This document shows, piece after piece, positions 17,212 to 27,106 of a stretch of DNA of 64,000 nt. A model generated the notes under the pieces. It was not told the DNA's origin. It saw nothing but the letters and a program-made list of their open reading frames with translations, and searched no databases. Origin of the DNA: a bacterium (GTDB lineage: Bacteria > SAR324 > XYD2-FULL-50-16); assembly GCA_018829445.1 (NCBI GenBank), contig JAHJTV010000054.1, positions 1 through 64,000 of the forward strand. Direction: 5' to 3'. Position numbers and translations under genes: made by a program. Within the stretch, counting starts at the first letter, position 1. The number at the start of each line of letters is the position of its first letter.

Positions 17212-20200
17212 TTAACTCATGCTTTGATCAAATGCTCTGGTACCCAGGTTTCCATAGCGGTGATAGTTGTGACATATACTTTGACTGCGATAATAGTGCA
17301 ATAGTTCAATCCTACCCTCCATCATCACCTTGGACTTGGCTATATATTGTCCCAGAAGAGCCGCTGCTATTATCACGGAAACGGGAACTCTTGAAGGATC
17401 TGCATATCGAAGCCGATCTATTTCGGGGAGCATTTTAATCAACTCCTCATCCGATTGCCGAACGATACGCACTTTGCTTATCAACTCTTTTCGCTTTTTG
17501 TGTTCCATGAACCTGGTTTTTTGCGTTTCCAGATCGTGCGGAATGCTAACCATAACTTTGCAGTGAGCAATTTGGGCAGCCACAATACGGGCAAGTATGT
17601 CAAAAAGAGTATCTTCCGGGTGTACTCTGATGACCAAGCTACCTATGGGAAAGTAGCGAAATATATTGTCTTGTCCTCTTAAGTGGAAGAAGTCCTTCTC
17701 AATTCTGAACTCATGATTGGCATGATACAGGTAACTATTTAAGGCACGTACCGTTTTCTGAATATCCTTCTGAAACTCCTTAAATTCTTCGTGATCTGCC
17801 TTCTTCATCCATGATTTTGTCAGTCGCAGTAATTTTCGATCATAATTGGTGGCAACCTCAGCCGGTGATCCTACCTCCTCAAAATTGAGAAACTGGGTCA
17901 CATAATTAGGGCCTCCAACTTTGATTTGCGGTCCAAGGGCCGACTTCCCGGTGCCTCCGAATGGTTGTCTTAATGTTACAGCCCCAATTGTACTTTTGTT
18001 AATATAGAGATTGCCCGCATTGACTTTACTCTTCCAGTATTCCTGTTTTCGCTTGTCAAGACATTCCAGACCTGCGGTTAATCCATATAATGTCTGGTTT
18101 GACAATTCAATGGCATGCTCAATGGTTTGTGCTTTCATTACACCGAGAATGGGACCGAAAAACTCAGTTAAATGCGTGAATGATCCCGGCTGTACGTCCC
18201 ATTTTATGCCAGGACTCCAGAGATAAGGGTTATCCGCAAGGTTTTTTGGTTTTAGAGCCCAGCTTTCTCCTTCTTCCAGGGTTGTCAAGGCTCGTTTCAG
18301 GTCATTCCGGGGAGGTGCTATCAAGGGACCACTTCGATTTTCGAAATCCCAGACAGATCCGGTTTTAAATGATCTTGCGGCGTCCACCAGAGATCTCTTA
18401 AAAACAGGGTCTTCATATACCTCTTTTTCCAAAATCAACAGGGAGGTGGCTGAGCTCTTCTGCCCACCACAACTGAAAGCAGAGCAAACAATATTATCAA
18501 TGGCCTGGTATCGATCTGAAACAGCGGTAACAATAGTAGCATTCTTTGCTCCTGTCTCAGCGAATAGATTTAAGTCTGCCTTTGTTGCCAGCAGTTTCAT
18601 CCCGGTGACTGTTCGGCAATTGAGAATAACAAAATCAACAGCGGGGTGAGTACATAGTAATTTACCAATCTGTTCTCCAGGTCCCGGTAAAAACTGCAGT
18701 GTATTTTTGGAAACGCCGGCATTCCAGAAACACTGGCACACCAGCCAGGCTGACAGAACAGATTTTGAAGAAGGCTTCAAAATAACCGTATTACCCGTGG
18801 CCAAAGCAGCTGCAATCCCTCCGCAGCTTGCTGCTATTGGATAATTCCATGGTGAGATTACGACACCTAAACCTTTTGGTTTTAAATTAAGATTCCTGAT
18901 TTCTATGTAAGCTTTCAAGGAGTGCGGGTAGTACTCAACAAAATCTATGGCATCACTTATCTCCCGATCAACTTCAACGATCGACTTGCCAATGGTAGCT
19001 GCGGTTGCCCCGATAAGATCTGCTCTGGATTTTCTAAGTTCGATTGCAGCTTTGGATAAAACCAGATGTTTTTCATTGTGGGTTTTATTCCGCCAGCATT
19101 CCGGATCTTTTTTGGCTGCTTCAATGGCAGCTTCAACGTCTCTATCATCTCCCAGGGTAAAATCAGCAATTGGAATCTGTCCTGTTGACTGGGAATGATC
19201 AAAGCACGTTCTGGTCTTTCTCCCTGTTCTTATCTCCTGACTGCCTATGAGTAAAGGAATCTCGACGGGAATGTTTCCCGGGGATTTCTTCCATTTCCGT
19301 CGAATCTGGTTTGCCCAGTTACGATTGGAGGCAATAGACCAATCGGTTTTGGGTTCATTATTAAATTTCCCCAGGTGATAGCTTCCAACTTTTTCAAGAT
19401 GGGATTCACGATTCCTATCCTGATTTCTATGGGTGACAACCGTTTCTTCCTCTTTGTGCCAGTAAGAATCAATGAATTTTTTTTCCAGAAGGTACCAATC
19501 TCTTGAATTTGAGGTTAAGCCGCTGGCATAACGCAGAAAATAGTCTTCTGAAGTGTTTTCATTTAATCTCCGAATCAGGTAAGAAATCGCATTAATAAAT
19601 TCATTTTTTGAGGCTACCGGTGCGTATAAGACCATCTCCAAAGGAATAGTACGAAGAACCTTCTGGATATGGCCGGCGACTCCGATTAGCATCTCAAAAG
19701 TCAAATACTCTAAACTATTGACTGATTTCGCCGCCTGGTATGCATAGGCAAGTTCAAATATATTGTGTGAAGCAATACCAAGTTGTACGGCTTTGTAATT
19801 ATTATTTTGAAAACCGAAATCGATCATCCGTTTGAAATTGGCATCAACTTCTTGTTTAGTATCGAACGTGGCAAGGGGCCAACTGTGTATTGAAGCGTGA
19901 ACCTTTTCCATTTCAAGATTGGCTCCTTTGACGATTCTCAATTTTACCGGGTTACCGCCGGATGCCACTCTTTTACGTGCCCATGCAGTTAACTCTTTTT
20001 GGACGAAAAGTGAGTTTGGAAGGTAGGACTGAAGAGAAATGCCCGCCGTATGGTTTTTAAATTCAATCTGATCCAACGTGCGTTTGAATGCTTCTTTGGT
20101 CAGTTCAAACTCCGCGTAGTCTTCGACATCCAGATTTACAAACTTGGGAACCTGTATCCCGTTTTTATAAGTATAATAATGAGATTGGGCAGTTCGGTAG

Positions 20201-20826
20201 ATTTGAGACAACCTGATGATGAGTTGATTGAGAGAGTATTCAAAAGCCAGTGTCTGTATCTGCGGAAGGATAGAACTTATCTTCAGAGAAACACATTCAA
20301 CCTCCGGATCCTTAAGATAAGATGTAATCCTGTGGAGTCGTCCAGTTGCTTCCTCTTCTCCCATTATGGGTTGTCCCAGGTTTACCAGGTTTAATCGAAT
20401 ACCTTCCTGACGCTTTTTTCGCAATATTGCTTTCAGGATCTCTTTTTCTCCCGGGAGAATGGTGTTCTCACTGTCTCTCCTCATCGTATTTATTATAATG
20501 GGAACACTAAACCGTGGAAAATAATGTCCCAGGGTAATGAAAAACCACATCAGAAAGATATCCCACAGATTAAAAAATTCGGGAAATGCGCTTCGCTTTA
20601 ACAGGAAGATTATCTGATCGGCTACTCTCACCATATCATTCGAGCGAAAGCACTGATCGATCATTTTTGTCAAAAACGCCTTGTCCAAAGGATGCAGAAT
20701 CAGTTTATTCAGGCGGATCTGGTTCGCTTTTTCTTCAGCTGTTATCAAATCGTTGGCATAATCTTGCCACTCTTTTGCCAATGAGATTACATTCTCCAAA
20801 AAAAGATCGGGTCGATTGTCAGTCAT
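17212..20826 (-). CDS. putA: PutA-like proline dehydrogenase / glutamate semialdehyde dehydrogenase fusion
   Basis: A 1204-residue fusion that would oxidise proline to glutamate. The FAD-dependent proline dehydrogenase part covers roughly residues 130-470, with VKLRIVKGANLEMEKVHAS, IASHNIFELAYAYQAA and YLIRRLNENTSEDYFLRYAS. The aldehyde dehydrogenase part (about 520-985) has VISPWNYPIA, GNTVILKPSS and NLFAETGAKNATIV. At the nucleophile position, normally GQKCSA or GQRCSA, this protein reads GQKSSA (Ser791, codon AGC at 18454-18456). The C-terminal 220 residues are the extra domain of long PutAs. No N-terminal DNA-binding domain is present. The ALDH step may be impaired unless another residue substitutes. 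Confidence 0.92.
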   Translation of the reverse strand: MTDNRPDLFLENVISLAKEWQDYANDLITAEEKANQIRLNKLILHPLDKAFLTKMIDQCFRSNDMVRVADQIIFLLKRSAFPEFFNLWDIFLMWFFITLGHYFPRFSVPIIINTMRRDSENTILPGEKEILKAILRKKRQEGIRLNLVNLGQPIMGEEEATGRLHRITSYLKDPEVECVSLKISSILPQIQTLAFEYSLNQLIIRLSQIYRTAQSHYYTYKNGIQVPKFVNLDVEDYAEFELTKEAFKRTLDQIEFKNHTAGISLQSYLPNSLFVQKELTAWARKRVASGGNPVKLRIVKGANLEMEKVHASIHSWPLATFDTKQEVDANFKRMIDFGFQNNNYKAVQLGIASHNIFELAYAYQAAKSVNSLEYLTFEMLIGVAGHIQKVLRTIPLEMVLYAPVASKNEFINAISYLIRRLNENTSEDYFLRYASGLTSNSRDWYLLEKKFIDSYWHKEEETVVTHRNQDRNRESHLEKVGSYHLGKFNNEPKTDWSIASNRNWANQIRRKWKKSPGNIPVEIPLLIGSQEIRTGRKTRTCFDHSQSTGQIPIADFTLGDDRDVEAAIEAAKKDPECWRNKTHNEKHLVLSKAAIELRKSRADLIGATAATIGKSIVEVDREISDAIDFVEYYPHSLKAYIEIRNLNLKPKGLGVVISPWNYPIAASCGGIAAALATGNTVILKPSSKSVLSAWLVCQCFWNAGVSKNTLQFLPGPGEQIGKLLCTHPAVDFVILNCRTVTGMKLLATKADLNLFAETGAKNATIVTAVSDRYQAIDNIVCSAFSCGGQKSSATSLLILEKEVYEDPVFKRSLVDAARSFKTGSVWDFENRSGPLIAPPRNDLKRALTTLEEGESWALKPKNLADNPYLWSPGIKWDVQPGSFTHLTEFFGPILGVMKAQTIEHAIELSNQTLYGLTAGLECLDKRKQEYWKSKVNAGNLYINKSTIGAVTLRQPFGGTGKSALGPQIKVGGPNYVTQFLNFEEVGSPAEVATNYDRKLLRLTKSWMKKADHEEFKEFQKDIQKTVRALNSYLYHANHEFRIEKDFFHLRGQDNIFRYFPIGSLVIRVHPEDTLFDILARIVAAQIAHCKVMVSIPHDLETQKTRFMEHKKRKELISKVRIVRQSDEELIKMLPEIDRLRYADPSRVPVSVIIAAALLGQYIAKSKVMMEGRIELLHYYRSQSICHNYHRYGNLGTRAFDQSMS

Positions 20827-21175
20827 GGATTATCAGTTTGTGATCAGCGAAGAGCGGTTATTTTATTAACACAACAAGCAAAAAAAAAGACGATAAAATC
20901 TTTCTCGACATTATCACAAACATTGGCTTGAAGCAATTTTTTATCTTTGAGTTTTTGAGGGAGGAAAAAACAATCTGTTTTTGCCTATTTTCTAGGAAAA
21001 CGGAGATGGCAGATGCTCTTTAAACTGCCTGAAAATGACAGCTGACAAGAAACTGCCAGATAACTATTTGATTTATTGATGATTATGCAGAATTGATATT
21101 TATTTCCAATTTTAGGCAAGGAGAATGCATAAATTTAGATGAAAATCTTGGAATCTTTTTATCATTGGAGGAATA
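20827..21175. other. 349-bp intergenic region
   Basis: AT-rich, no gene recognised. It should contain the promoter of the divergent PutA-like gene and, at 21161-21172, a good ribosome site (TTGGAGGAA) for the small ORF that follows. Confidence 0.5.
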
Positions 21176-21364
21176 ATGGAAACGAGATATCGACCATACT
21201 ACTGCTACTTGAACAGAGGCGTTCCGATAGTCGTCGAAAACAAGCCTGAAAATTTTACCAGTCTTCCCTATTCATACCAGACTCAATGTCCAAATATTGA
21301 GGTGGCTAAGATGACCTATCAGACAAATCTGAAGATTATGCAATGGCGATCAGTAGAGAACTAA
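21176..21364 (+). CDS. Small protein of unknown function (62 aa)
   Basis: A 62-residue ORF beginning METRYRPYYCYLNRGVPIVV and ending IMQWRSVEN. I do not recognise it. Support for a real gene is the strong GGAGG seven bases before the ATG and its place in an otherwise empty interval. It is rich in Tyr, has two Cys and no signal peptide or membrane segment. No shadowing gene lies on the opposite strand. Confidence 0.5.
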   Translation: METRYRPYYCYLNRGVPIVVENKPENFTSLPYSYQTQCPNIEVAKMTYQTNLKIMQWRSVEN

Positions 21365-21561
21365 ATCAAGACACACCATTCCAGTATACACAGTATAATC
21401 CCTGTGTTGGGTTAGCCATGCAACCGGTTTTTTTGCACAGCCAGATCCAATTCTGCTGTTTATTAACAAGGATAGCTGTGACCTGCATTTGTAGGTTCTG
21501 ACTTCTCTTATCAAAACTTCTCCTCAGAATTACTCTTAACTCTTCTCTTGCACTGCGTCCC

Positions 21562-22353
21562 TTATTTAACGCGGGATTTAACCAGTATCTTGTCAAGTTT
21601 ACCGGGAGCCCATTTGCTGAGAAAAAATCCTAATTTCTCTCTGAAGCCTGCCGGGTACACATCACGCTTTCGGCTCTTAATGGCGGACAGAATAATCTCC
21701 GCAGCCTGGTCAGGTTTAAGTCCCGCAGCAATAGCATCATCCATCTTACCATAGGGTGTGCCGTTGGCTGTCAGCGCATTTAATGAACCGTTTGTTTTTA
21801 CAAAACCGGGACTTGCCACCATAACATGAATCCCCTTGTCCATGTTTTCAAGCCTGATACAATCCATGAATCCCTGCAAGGCATGTTTGCTGGCATTGTA
21901 TCCGGCGCGTTCCTGTGTGGAGTACCGACCCATCATGCTTGAAACCGCCACAATATGACCGTTGGTTTTTTCAATAAACGGCAACGCTTGTTGATAGAGA
22001 TATATCATGGAGAAGAAGTTGACCTCCATAAGATCCCTGTAGGTTTGGATATCTGTCTCGGCAGCGACCGCTCTCATACTGACACCAGCATTGTGAATCA
22101 ATCCGTCCAGTTTCCCAAATGTTTCAATGGAAGCCTGGATTGCCTGTTTACAATCTTGCTCCCGGGTTACATCACCCTGGCATACCAGAAGTCGACTTTT
22201 TGACATATTATTCAACTGCTCAAGCTTTGCTTTTGTCCTGGCCATAATGGTGACCTTTGCACCATCCCGGTTGAGAAGCATGGCCAGGGAACGGCCAATT
22301 CCGGAGCTTGCACCTGTGACGATGAAACTCTTATCTCTGAAAAACCGATTCAT
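21562..22353 (-). CDS. Short-chain dehydrogenase/reductase
   Basis: A 263-residue SDR with the cofactor motif TGASSGIGR, HNAGVSMRAVAAET (NNAG variant), a catalytic Ser in VSSMMGRYS and YNASKHALQG. The basic C-terminus (KSRKRDVYPAGFREKLGFFL) resembles DltE/YqjQ-type SDRs. Its ATG overlaps the end of the enoyl-CoA hydratase gene by 4 bp, so the two form an operon read on the minus strand. The substrate is likely an acyl-CoA-related or lipid alcohol, inferred from that partner. Confidence 0.93.
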   Translation of the reverse strand: MNRFFRDKSFIVTGASSGIGRSLAMLLNRDGAKVTIMARTKAKLEQLNNMSKSRLLVCQGDVTREQDCKQAIQASIETFGKLDGLIHNAGVSMRAVAAETDIQTYRDLMEVNFFSMIYLYQQALPFIEKTNGHIVAVSSMMGRYSTQERAGYNASKHALQGFMDCIRLENMDKGIHVMVASPGFVKTNGSLNALTANGTPYGKMDDAIAAGLKPDQAAEIILSAIKSRKRDVYPAGFREKLGFFLSKWAPGKLDKILVKSRVK

Positions 22354-23153
22354 GTTGATTGCTCCTTATTTGATGATGATCCTTTAAAGACGGGTTTTCT
22401 GCCTTCAAGAAAAGCGTTGACACCCTCTTTGGCATCTTCTGAAAAGATGTTATCTAAAAAAGTCTTCTGTTCCATTTTCATGCCGACTTCAAATCCCTTT
22501 TGTATTCCGACGTTTAAACACTGTTTTATTTTCGCTATCGCCCCTGTAGCTTGACGAGCCAGTCGAACACAATAGTCAAAGGACTCCTCAAATAGTTTCT
22601 CCTCCTCCACAACCCTGTTAACTAAGCCAACAGCCAGGGCTTCTTCCGGCAACAACTGCAGTCCCTTGTACATCATTTCAATGGCTTTTGCTTTTCCGAC
22701 GATTGGCCATAAACGCTGGGTTCCTCCAAACGCCGGTATCATTCCCAACCTTACTTCCGGTAAACCAATTCTTCCGGAACCTTTGGTCATGAATCTGAAG
22801 TCGCACAACAAAGCCAGTTCCAGTCCACCACCCAAACAATGTCCATTGATGGTTGACAAGGTTGGTATGGGTAATGATTCAAAATCATTAAACAGCTTAT
22901 GAACTTCAGGTTGGCGTTTAACAAGCTCTTCATCAATCTCTTTTAACGAATTCAGATCATCACCGGCCGAGAAAAATCCCGGACATTCACTGGCAATCAT
23001 TGCTGCTCTGGCTGTTTTGTTATTTTGCAGGTTGTAGATAATTTTTTTTAAATCATCGAAACAGGGAACATCCAAGGCGTTCACAGGTGGATTATTCAAT
23101 GTAATAATCGCAACACTCTCTTGTATTTCATATTTCAGTACTTTCAAATCCAT
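22350..23153 (-). CDS. Enoyl-CoA hydratase/isomerase-family protein
   Basis: A 267-residue crotonase-fold protein. The oxyanion-hole segments are ECPGFFSAGDDLNSL and NGHCLGGGLELALLCDFRF, followed by GLPEVRLGMIPAFGGTQRL, where the Glu matches a catalytic position of enoyl-CoA hydratases. The start is the ATG at 23153 with GGGAGA before it; the frame is open a further 35 codons without homology. It heads a two-gene operon with the SDR and is divergent from a TetR regulator, which probably controls it. Confidence 0.93.
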   Translation of the reverse strand: MDLKVLKYEIQESVAIITLNNPPVNALDVPCFDDLKKIIYNLQNNKTARAAMIASECPGFFSAGDDLNSLKEIDEELVKRQPEVHKLFNDFESLPIPTLSTINGHCLGGGLELALLCDFRFMTKGSGRIGLPEVRLGMIPAFGGTQRLWPIVGKAKAIEMMYKGLQLLPEEALAVGLVNRVVEEEKLFEESFDYCVRLARQATGAIAKIKQCLNVGIQKGFEVGMKMEQKTFLDNIFSEDAKEGVNAFLEGRKPVFKGSSSNKEQST

Positions 23154-23337
23154 TTTTTCTCCCAATGTTAATACCGGGCAGGACGGTCGCCAGGAAATAC
23201 CACCCTGTCTGATAATGTATTGTGAAACACAGCTCAGGGTAACATAACATATATCCAATCATTAATCGTTAAAATCGGAACCTGTCAAATGCAAAACTGC
23301 AATAAGTGTATTACTGTCATCTAAAAAGGTTAATAAT

Positions 23338-23354
23338 TCATATTAGCAATATGA
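23338..23354. promoter_or_regulatory. Operator candidate between the hydratase operon and tetR
   Basis: TCATATT-AGC-AATATGA is a 17-bp palindrome with perfect 7-bp arms, midway in the 311-bp divergent intergenic region. Its size and place suit the TetR protein encoded at 23465. Confidence 0.45.
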
Positions 23355-23464
23355 TATTTGGCATTTTTGAGTGTTTACTATAAGAAATTTATTGACAAGA
23401 TCATAATGCCAACTTATATTTTGGGCATACATTAAACTGAAGGAGAATAAAGGGGCAGGGTCAA

Positions 23465-24094
23465 ATGAAGCAAAACGCTGAATCCAGGAAAACAAAAACC
23501 GTCAATAAAACCAAAAACAGATTAAAAAAGATCGCTATTTTAGAAGGGGCATTAGAAGTTTTTGGCGAAAAGGGATTTGAGGCAACAACCATCACAGCCA
23601 TCTGTAAATCGGCAAAAATCGCGGATGCCACTTTATATGAGTATTTTGAATCAAAAGAGGATGTCCTGTTTTCCATCGCTGAACACTATACCCGTCAGCA
23701 TCTTGATAACATGAAGCGGGTCAGTCATTTCATCCATAATACCCGCGAAAAGATGCGCCTCATAATCCAATCCTACCTTGAGTTTTATGAAGATAATCCC
23801 CTTTATTCTTCTGTTGCCCTGTTAAACCTGAAGGGCAGTCGAAGTTTCCTTAAGTCACCTGCATACCAGGTAGTAAGAGAAGCATCCCGATCGATTGTTG
23901 ATGCTTTTAATGAAGGGGTGGAGAAAAGGATATACAGGGACGATATTGATGGTTACCTGGTGAGGAATTTGGTGCTGGGATTTATTGAACATTTAACCAT
24001 CCAGTGGTTGCTGGTGAAGCGTCCTGATAAAATTTCGCTATTTAGGGATACTATTTTTGACATGGTGATGCAATCGATTGAGAAGAAGTCATGA
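23465..24094 (+). CDS. TetR-family transcriptional regulator
   Basis: A 209-residue regulator. After a basic N-terminal tail comes the TetR helix-turn-helix (ILEGALEVFGEKGFEATTIT, then ICKSAKIADATLYEYFESKE). The C-terminal ligand domain is related to FadR-type TetR proteins of fatty acid degradation (RSFLKSPAYQVVREASRSIV). It is divergent from the enoyl-CoA hydratase/SDR operon and likely represses it in response to an acyl-CoA. An IS630-type element is inserted 30 bp after its stop. Confidence 0.92.
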   Translation: MKQNAESRKTKTVNKTKNRLKKIAILEGALEVFGEKGFEATTITAICKSAKIADATLYEYFESKEDVLFSIAEHYTRQHLDNMKRVSHFIHNTREKMRLIIQSYLEFYEDNPLYSSVALLNLKGSRSFLKSPAYQVVREASRSIVDAFNEGVEKRIYRDDIDGYLVRNLVLGFIEHLTIQWLLVKRPDKISLFRDTIFDMVMQSIEKKS

Positions 24095-24121
24095 GACTGG
24101 TAATTGATCACCTACTAGTGG

Positions 24122-25355
24122 TACGAATTAGGTTTGTCCTGGCATACAAAATGCCGATAATTTTAGATGATTAATAAGAAATTTATATTTATATGAAATA
24201 ATAGAAAAAATTTCTGGGCCGATTGATTGCCTTTGGTATATTCCATTTAATTTATTGTAATCAATGATTAAATTAAGGAAGAATCAACCATGGCCAATCA
24301 AGAATTTCCAAATTACTCATTTCCCGATTCAGAAATTGATCAACTACGTAAATACAGAGATCAACAAGACGATGCTCGTTTACAAGTTCGATTCATAGCC
24401 ATCTTAATGATTGCTGAGAAACTGAGTCTTGAAACGATTTCCTCAATCATCGGAAAAAGTAAAAGAACCATCGTACGATGGGTTAACATGTACATGGAAC
24501 GGGGTATAAACAGTCTGTGTTCATTTCAGTATCAACCGAAACAAGCCTATTTTAAAAAAAACAAATCGGACAACTAATAGACTGGGTCAGACACACGTGT
24601 CCTGCAAATAGAATAGTGATTAAAGATTACATCATTAGTGAGTTTAACATTACGTATTCATTAGACGCTATTAGCAAGCTTCTAAAACGAAATGGTATCA
24701 AAAGACTAAGACCTAAGTTAGTACCTGGTAAACCACCAACACTGGAAAAACAGGTCAATTTCATTTTGCATTACTTCCAAATAAAACGTTTCGCAGAACA
24801 AGACTCTGGTTTGGTACAACTGTTCGGAGATGGTATGCATCTGGTGCATCAAGTCATACCCGATTACTGCTGGGGAGATCCTAAATCTCCACCCATGTTT
24901 AATTCAAACTCAAGTCGGCAACGCCTGAATATTATGGGGGCATATGACTTGATCGATCAACGGTTTATCCATTTGTCCTGCGAAAAACCATATGATGAAA
25001 CCAAAAGCATTGAGTTTCTTGAAAAACTTGTTAATAGCTATCCCCAAAAACACTCAATCGTTCTATATCTCGACAATGCTCCATATTTTAAAAGTAAAGT
25101 CGTTCAGGCATGGTTACAAGACCACCCTCAAATGATAATTGAATATTTACCGGTATATGCTCCAAACCTGAATCTCATAGAACGATTATGGCGTTTTGTA
25201 AAAGGACACCTGGTGAAAAACCGCTATTATTCTGAATGTAAAACATTCAGGTTATTGAACAATCTAAAAGAATATTCAAAAAAACTGAGATTACTAATAA
25301 CGGATAACTTTCACTTGGTTGCGCAATACTAATGCCAGGACAAACCTAATTCGTA
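24122..25355 (+). mobile_element. IS630-family insertion sequence, intact
   Basis: Identical 24-bp inverted ends lie at 24122-24145 and 25332-25355; the outer two bases at each side are TA, the target duplicated by IS630/Tc1-type elements, so the element proper is about 24124-25353. Between them are two overlapping-phase transposase frames. The ends read TACGAATTAGG inward on the left. Perfect ends and an otherwise undamaged transposase suggest recent insertion. Confidence 0.92.
24290..25332 (+). CDS. IS630-family transposase, made by -1 frameshift
   Basis: Frame 0 (24290-24577) gives a 95-residue helix-turn-helix part (GKSKRTIVRWVNMYMERGIN). The catalytic part continues in the -1 frame, with no start needed, through the ORF at 24616-25332. 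At 24556-24562 the text is A-AAA-AAC in the right phase for -1 slippage; slipping there joins FKKN to QIGQLIDWV and gives a 347-residue protein, the usual IS630 size. The DDE residues appear in LFGDGMHLV, LYLDNAPYF and PNLNLIERLWRFVKG. Confidence 0.9.
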
Positions 25356-25522
25356 TTAGTATACTACAGGTAGTTGTTAATTAACGACAGTTTGATTAGG
25401 GCTATTGACCAGGAGGTAATCATGATAGTAATGCATGAATAATAACGAATTAATCTCCTGACGTTGAACGACGACAGTTTTAAGGTAGTATAATTCACTG
25501 TCTCTTTGAGAGATAAGCTGCA

Positions 25523-26518
25523 ATGACAAGTTTCTTTGACCATCGCCCCGGAAAAAAGCTGTTACTTTTCTGCCTTGTTCTAATCTGGGCAATGTTTCCA
25601 TTGGTGAGTCTGGCACAAGGCGAAGCACCCGGTGTTTATCAGTCAGCCCAATCCTTTGCCGACTCCAGAAACCTTAATGTTTTTGAGGAACCCGATTTAC
25701 AGTCTAAGATCATCGGATCTTTGATCTATGGAGAGTCAATTGTGATTGAGATCGGATCCGAAGTGCAAACTGAATCGGGAACCTGGCTGAAAATTATATC
25801 ACCATTTAATGGCTATTATTTAAAAACCCATGCCGGAGACGGTTCGAGTCAGACTGCCGGGAAGAGTGAACATATCGACTATTTCTCAAAACCTGCTTCA
25901 CCCGATCAGCAACAAACGGAAATGGCTGCAGAAAACGAAGAGGCTACGAAAACGATGGATCAGGCGAATGAAGTGCCTGCGGAAGAAGATCAAACAAGCA
26001 ATCAATTAAAAGAGTATTTCAGCGATTGGTTAGACAAAAAAAAAGACCGGTTTTCAATAGGTTTGGGGCTGAGTTTGATCACCAGCCCAGAAGAGGGCTT
26101 TCTCTCCAGTACTGTCATTCCCCTGGATATTCATCTGAGTTTTCCAAAAAACTATAAATTGTTATCAAAAGCCAGAATCGGGTTGAATAGTATCTCGTAT
26201 AGCGGGAATGGCAACCAGATTGCTTTGATGAGCGTGTATGGTGCCTTTATTGTGAAGACCGATGAGGTTCAGATTGATGATACGGAAGTTTTTGCATTGA
26301 TCGGTCCGGCATACATGTCTGCAAGTATTTCAGGCGATGCTTCGGGATCATACCAGGGATTTGGCCTGGTTGTAGGGTGTGGAGGGTATTACAAGTTATC
26401 ACGCAAAATAGGAATCGGGGGCCAGTGGGTCTATTTTAGCAATCAGGCTGATATGGGTGGTGTTCAGGTCGATATCGGATCTAAACAGATTCAACTGATC
26501 GGAGTTTATTCTTTTTAG
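25523..26518 (+). CDS. Exported SH3-like domain protein with C-terminal beta-barrel-like part
   Basis: A 331-residue secreted protein of unknown role. A signal peptide (KKLLLFCLVLIWAMFPLVSL, cleavage near AQG) is followed by a bacterial SH3-like stretch (about 45-105: LNVFEEPDLQSKIIGSLIYG, ending GTWLKI). Next is an acidic Gln/Glu-rich linker. From about residue 170 alternating beta strands rich in Gly and aromatics end in IQLIGVYSF, with terminal Phe as in outer-membrane barrels. It probably reaches the outer membrane. It stands alone after the IS element. Confidence 0.72.
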   Translation: MTSFFDHRPGKKLLLFCLVLIWAMFPLVSLAQGEAPGVYQSAQSFADSRNLNVFEEPDLQSKIIGSLIYGESIVIEIGSEVQTESGTWLKIISPFNGYYLKTHAGDGSSQTAGKSEHIDYFSKPASPDQQQTEMAAENEEATKTMDQANEVPAEEDQTSNQLKEYFSDWLDKKKDRFSIGLGLSLITSPEEGFLSSTVIPLDIHLSFPKNYKLLSKARIGLNSISYSGNGNQIALMSVYGAFIVKTDEVQIDDTEVFALIGPAYMSASISGDASGSYQGFGLVVGCGGYYKLSRKIGIGGQWVYFSNQADMGGVQVDIGSKQIQLIGVYSF

Positions 26519-26523
26519 TAACC

Positions 26524-26818
26524 CAACTTTCCCACTTCCAGAAATGTAAGAATTATAATTGGATTAGCAATATAAACATATAAACATATAAACATATAAA
26601 TATATAAATATTTCAGCTTAATGGAAAAAGGAAGACAGGAATCAGGAGACAGAATAAGAAAGGAGTCGCTACGCTCCATTGGTATAAAAATATGTAAAAT
26701 ACGCCAAAGGTGCTTAGATTATCCTTCTGACTCCTAGCTCCTGTATTCTCGCTTACTAACACCGAAGAAAAAAACAGAAGAAAAGCAAAACATGCAATTC
26801 ATTAGGTTGGGAAAGTTG
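26524..26818. repeat. 295-bp non-coding block bounded by inverted repeats
   Basis: CAACTTTCCCA (26524-26534) and TGGGAAAGTTG (26808-26818) are perfect 11-bp inverted repeats. Inside are an ATAAACAT tandem repeat (26572-26611) and two purine/pyrimidine tracts with CAGGAATCAGGAGACAG and CTGACTCCTAGCTCCTG, roughly inverted copies. There is no ORF. It could be a miniature mobile element or a structured intergenic repeat. The rest of the gap to 27106 holds only the promoter region of the next gene. Confidence 0.5.
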
Positions 26819-27106
26819 AGTTGGTAACCATTATTTGGATACTGAACGTTCACTTATGAGGCAGGTTTGCCTGTTAGTAGTTGATCAAGCACCTTTTTCC
26901 CAGATTTGATTCAGGTATTATGACTGTTTTTGTCTCGTGACTCCATGGTTATTAGTACCTTATGAGTTTATCCGGGTTAGAGATCATAGAAAGGTGGATT
27001 AGTCTCCTGTCGGAGATTATAAAAAACAGGACTTTTGTGTCCGGTTTGTTATTAATCAAGTCATCCCAGGGATGGATGGGATCGTCTCAATTTAAAAGGA
27101 GTTTTT

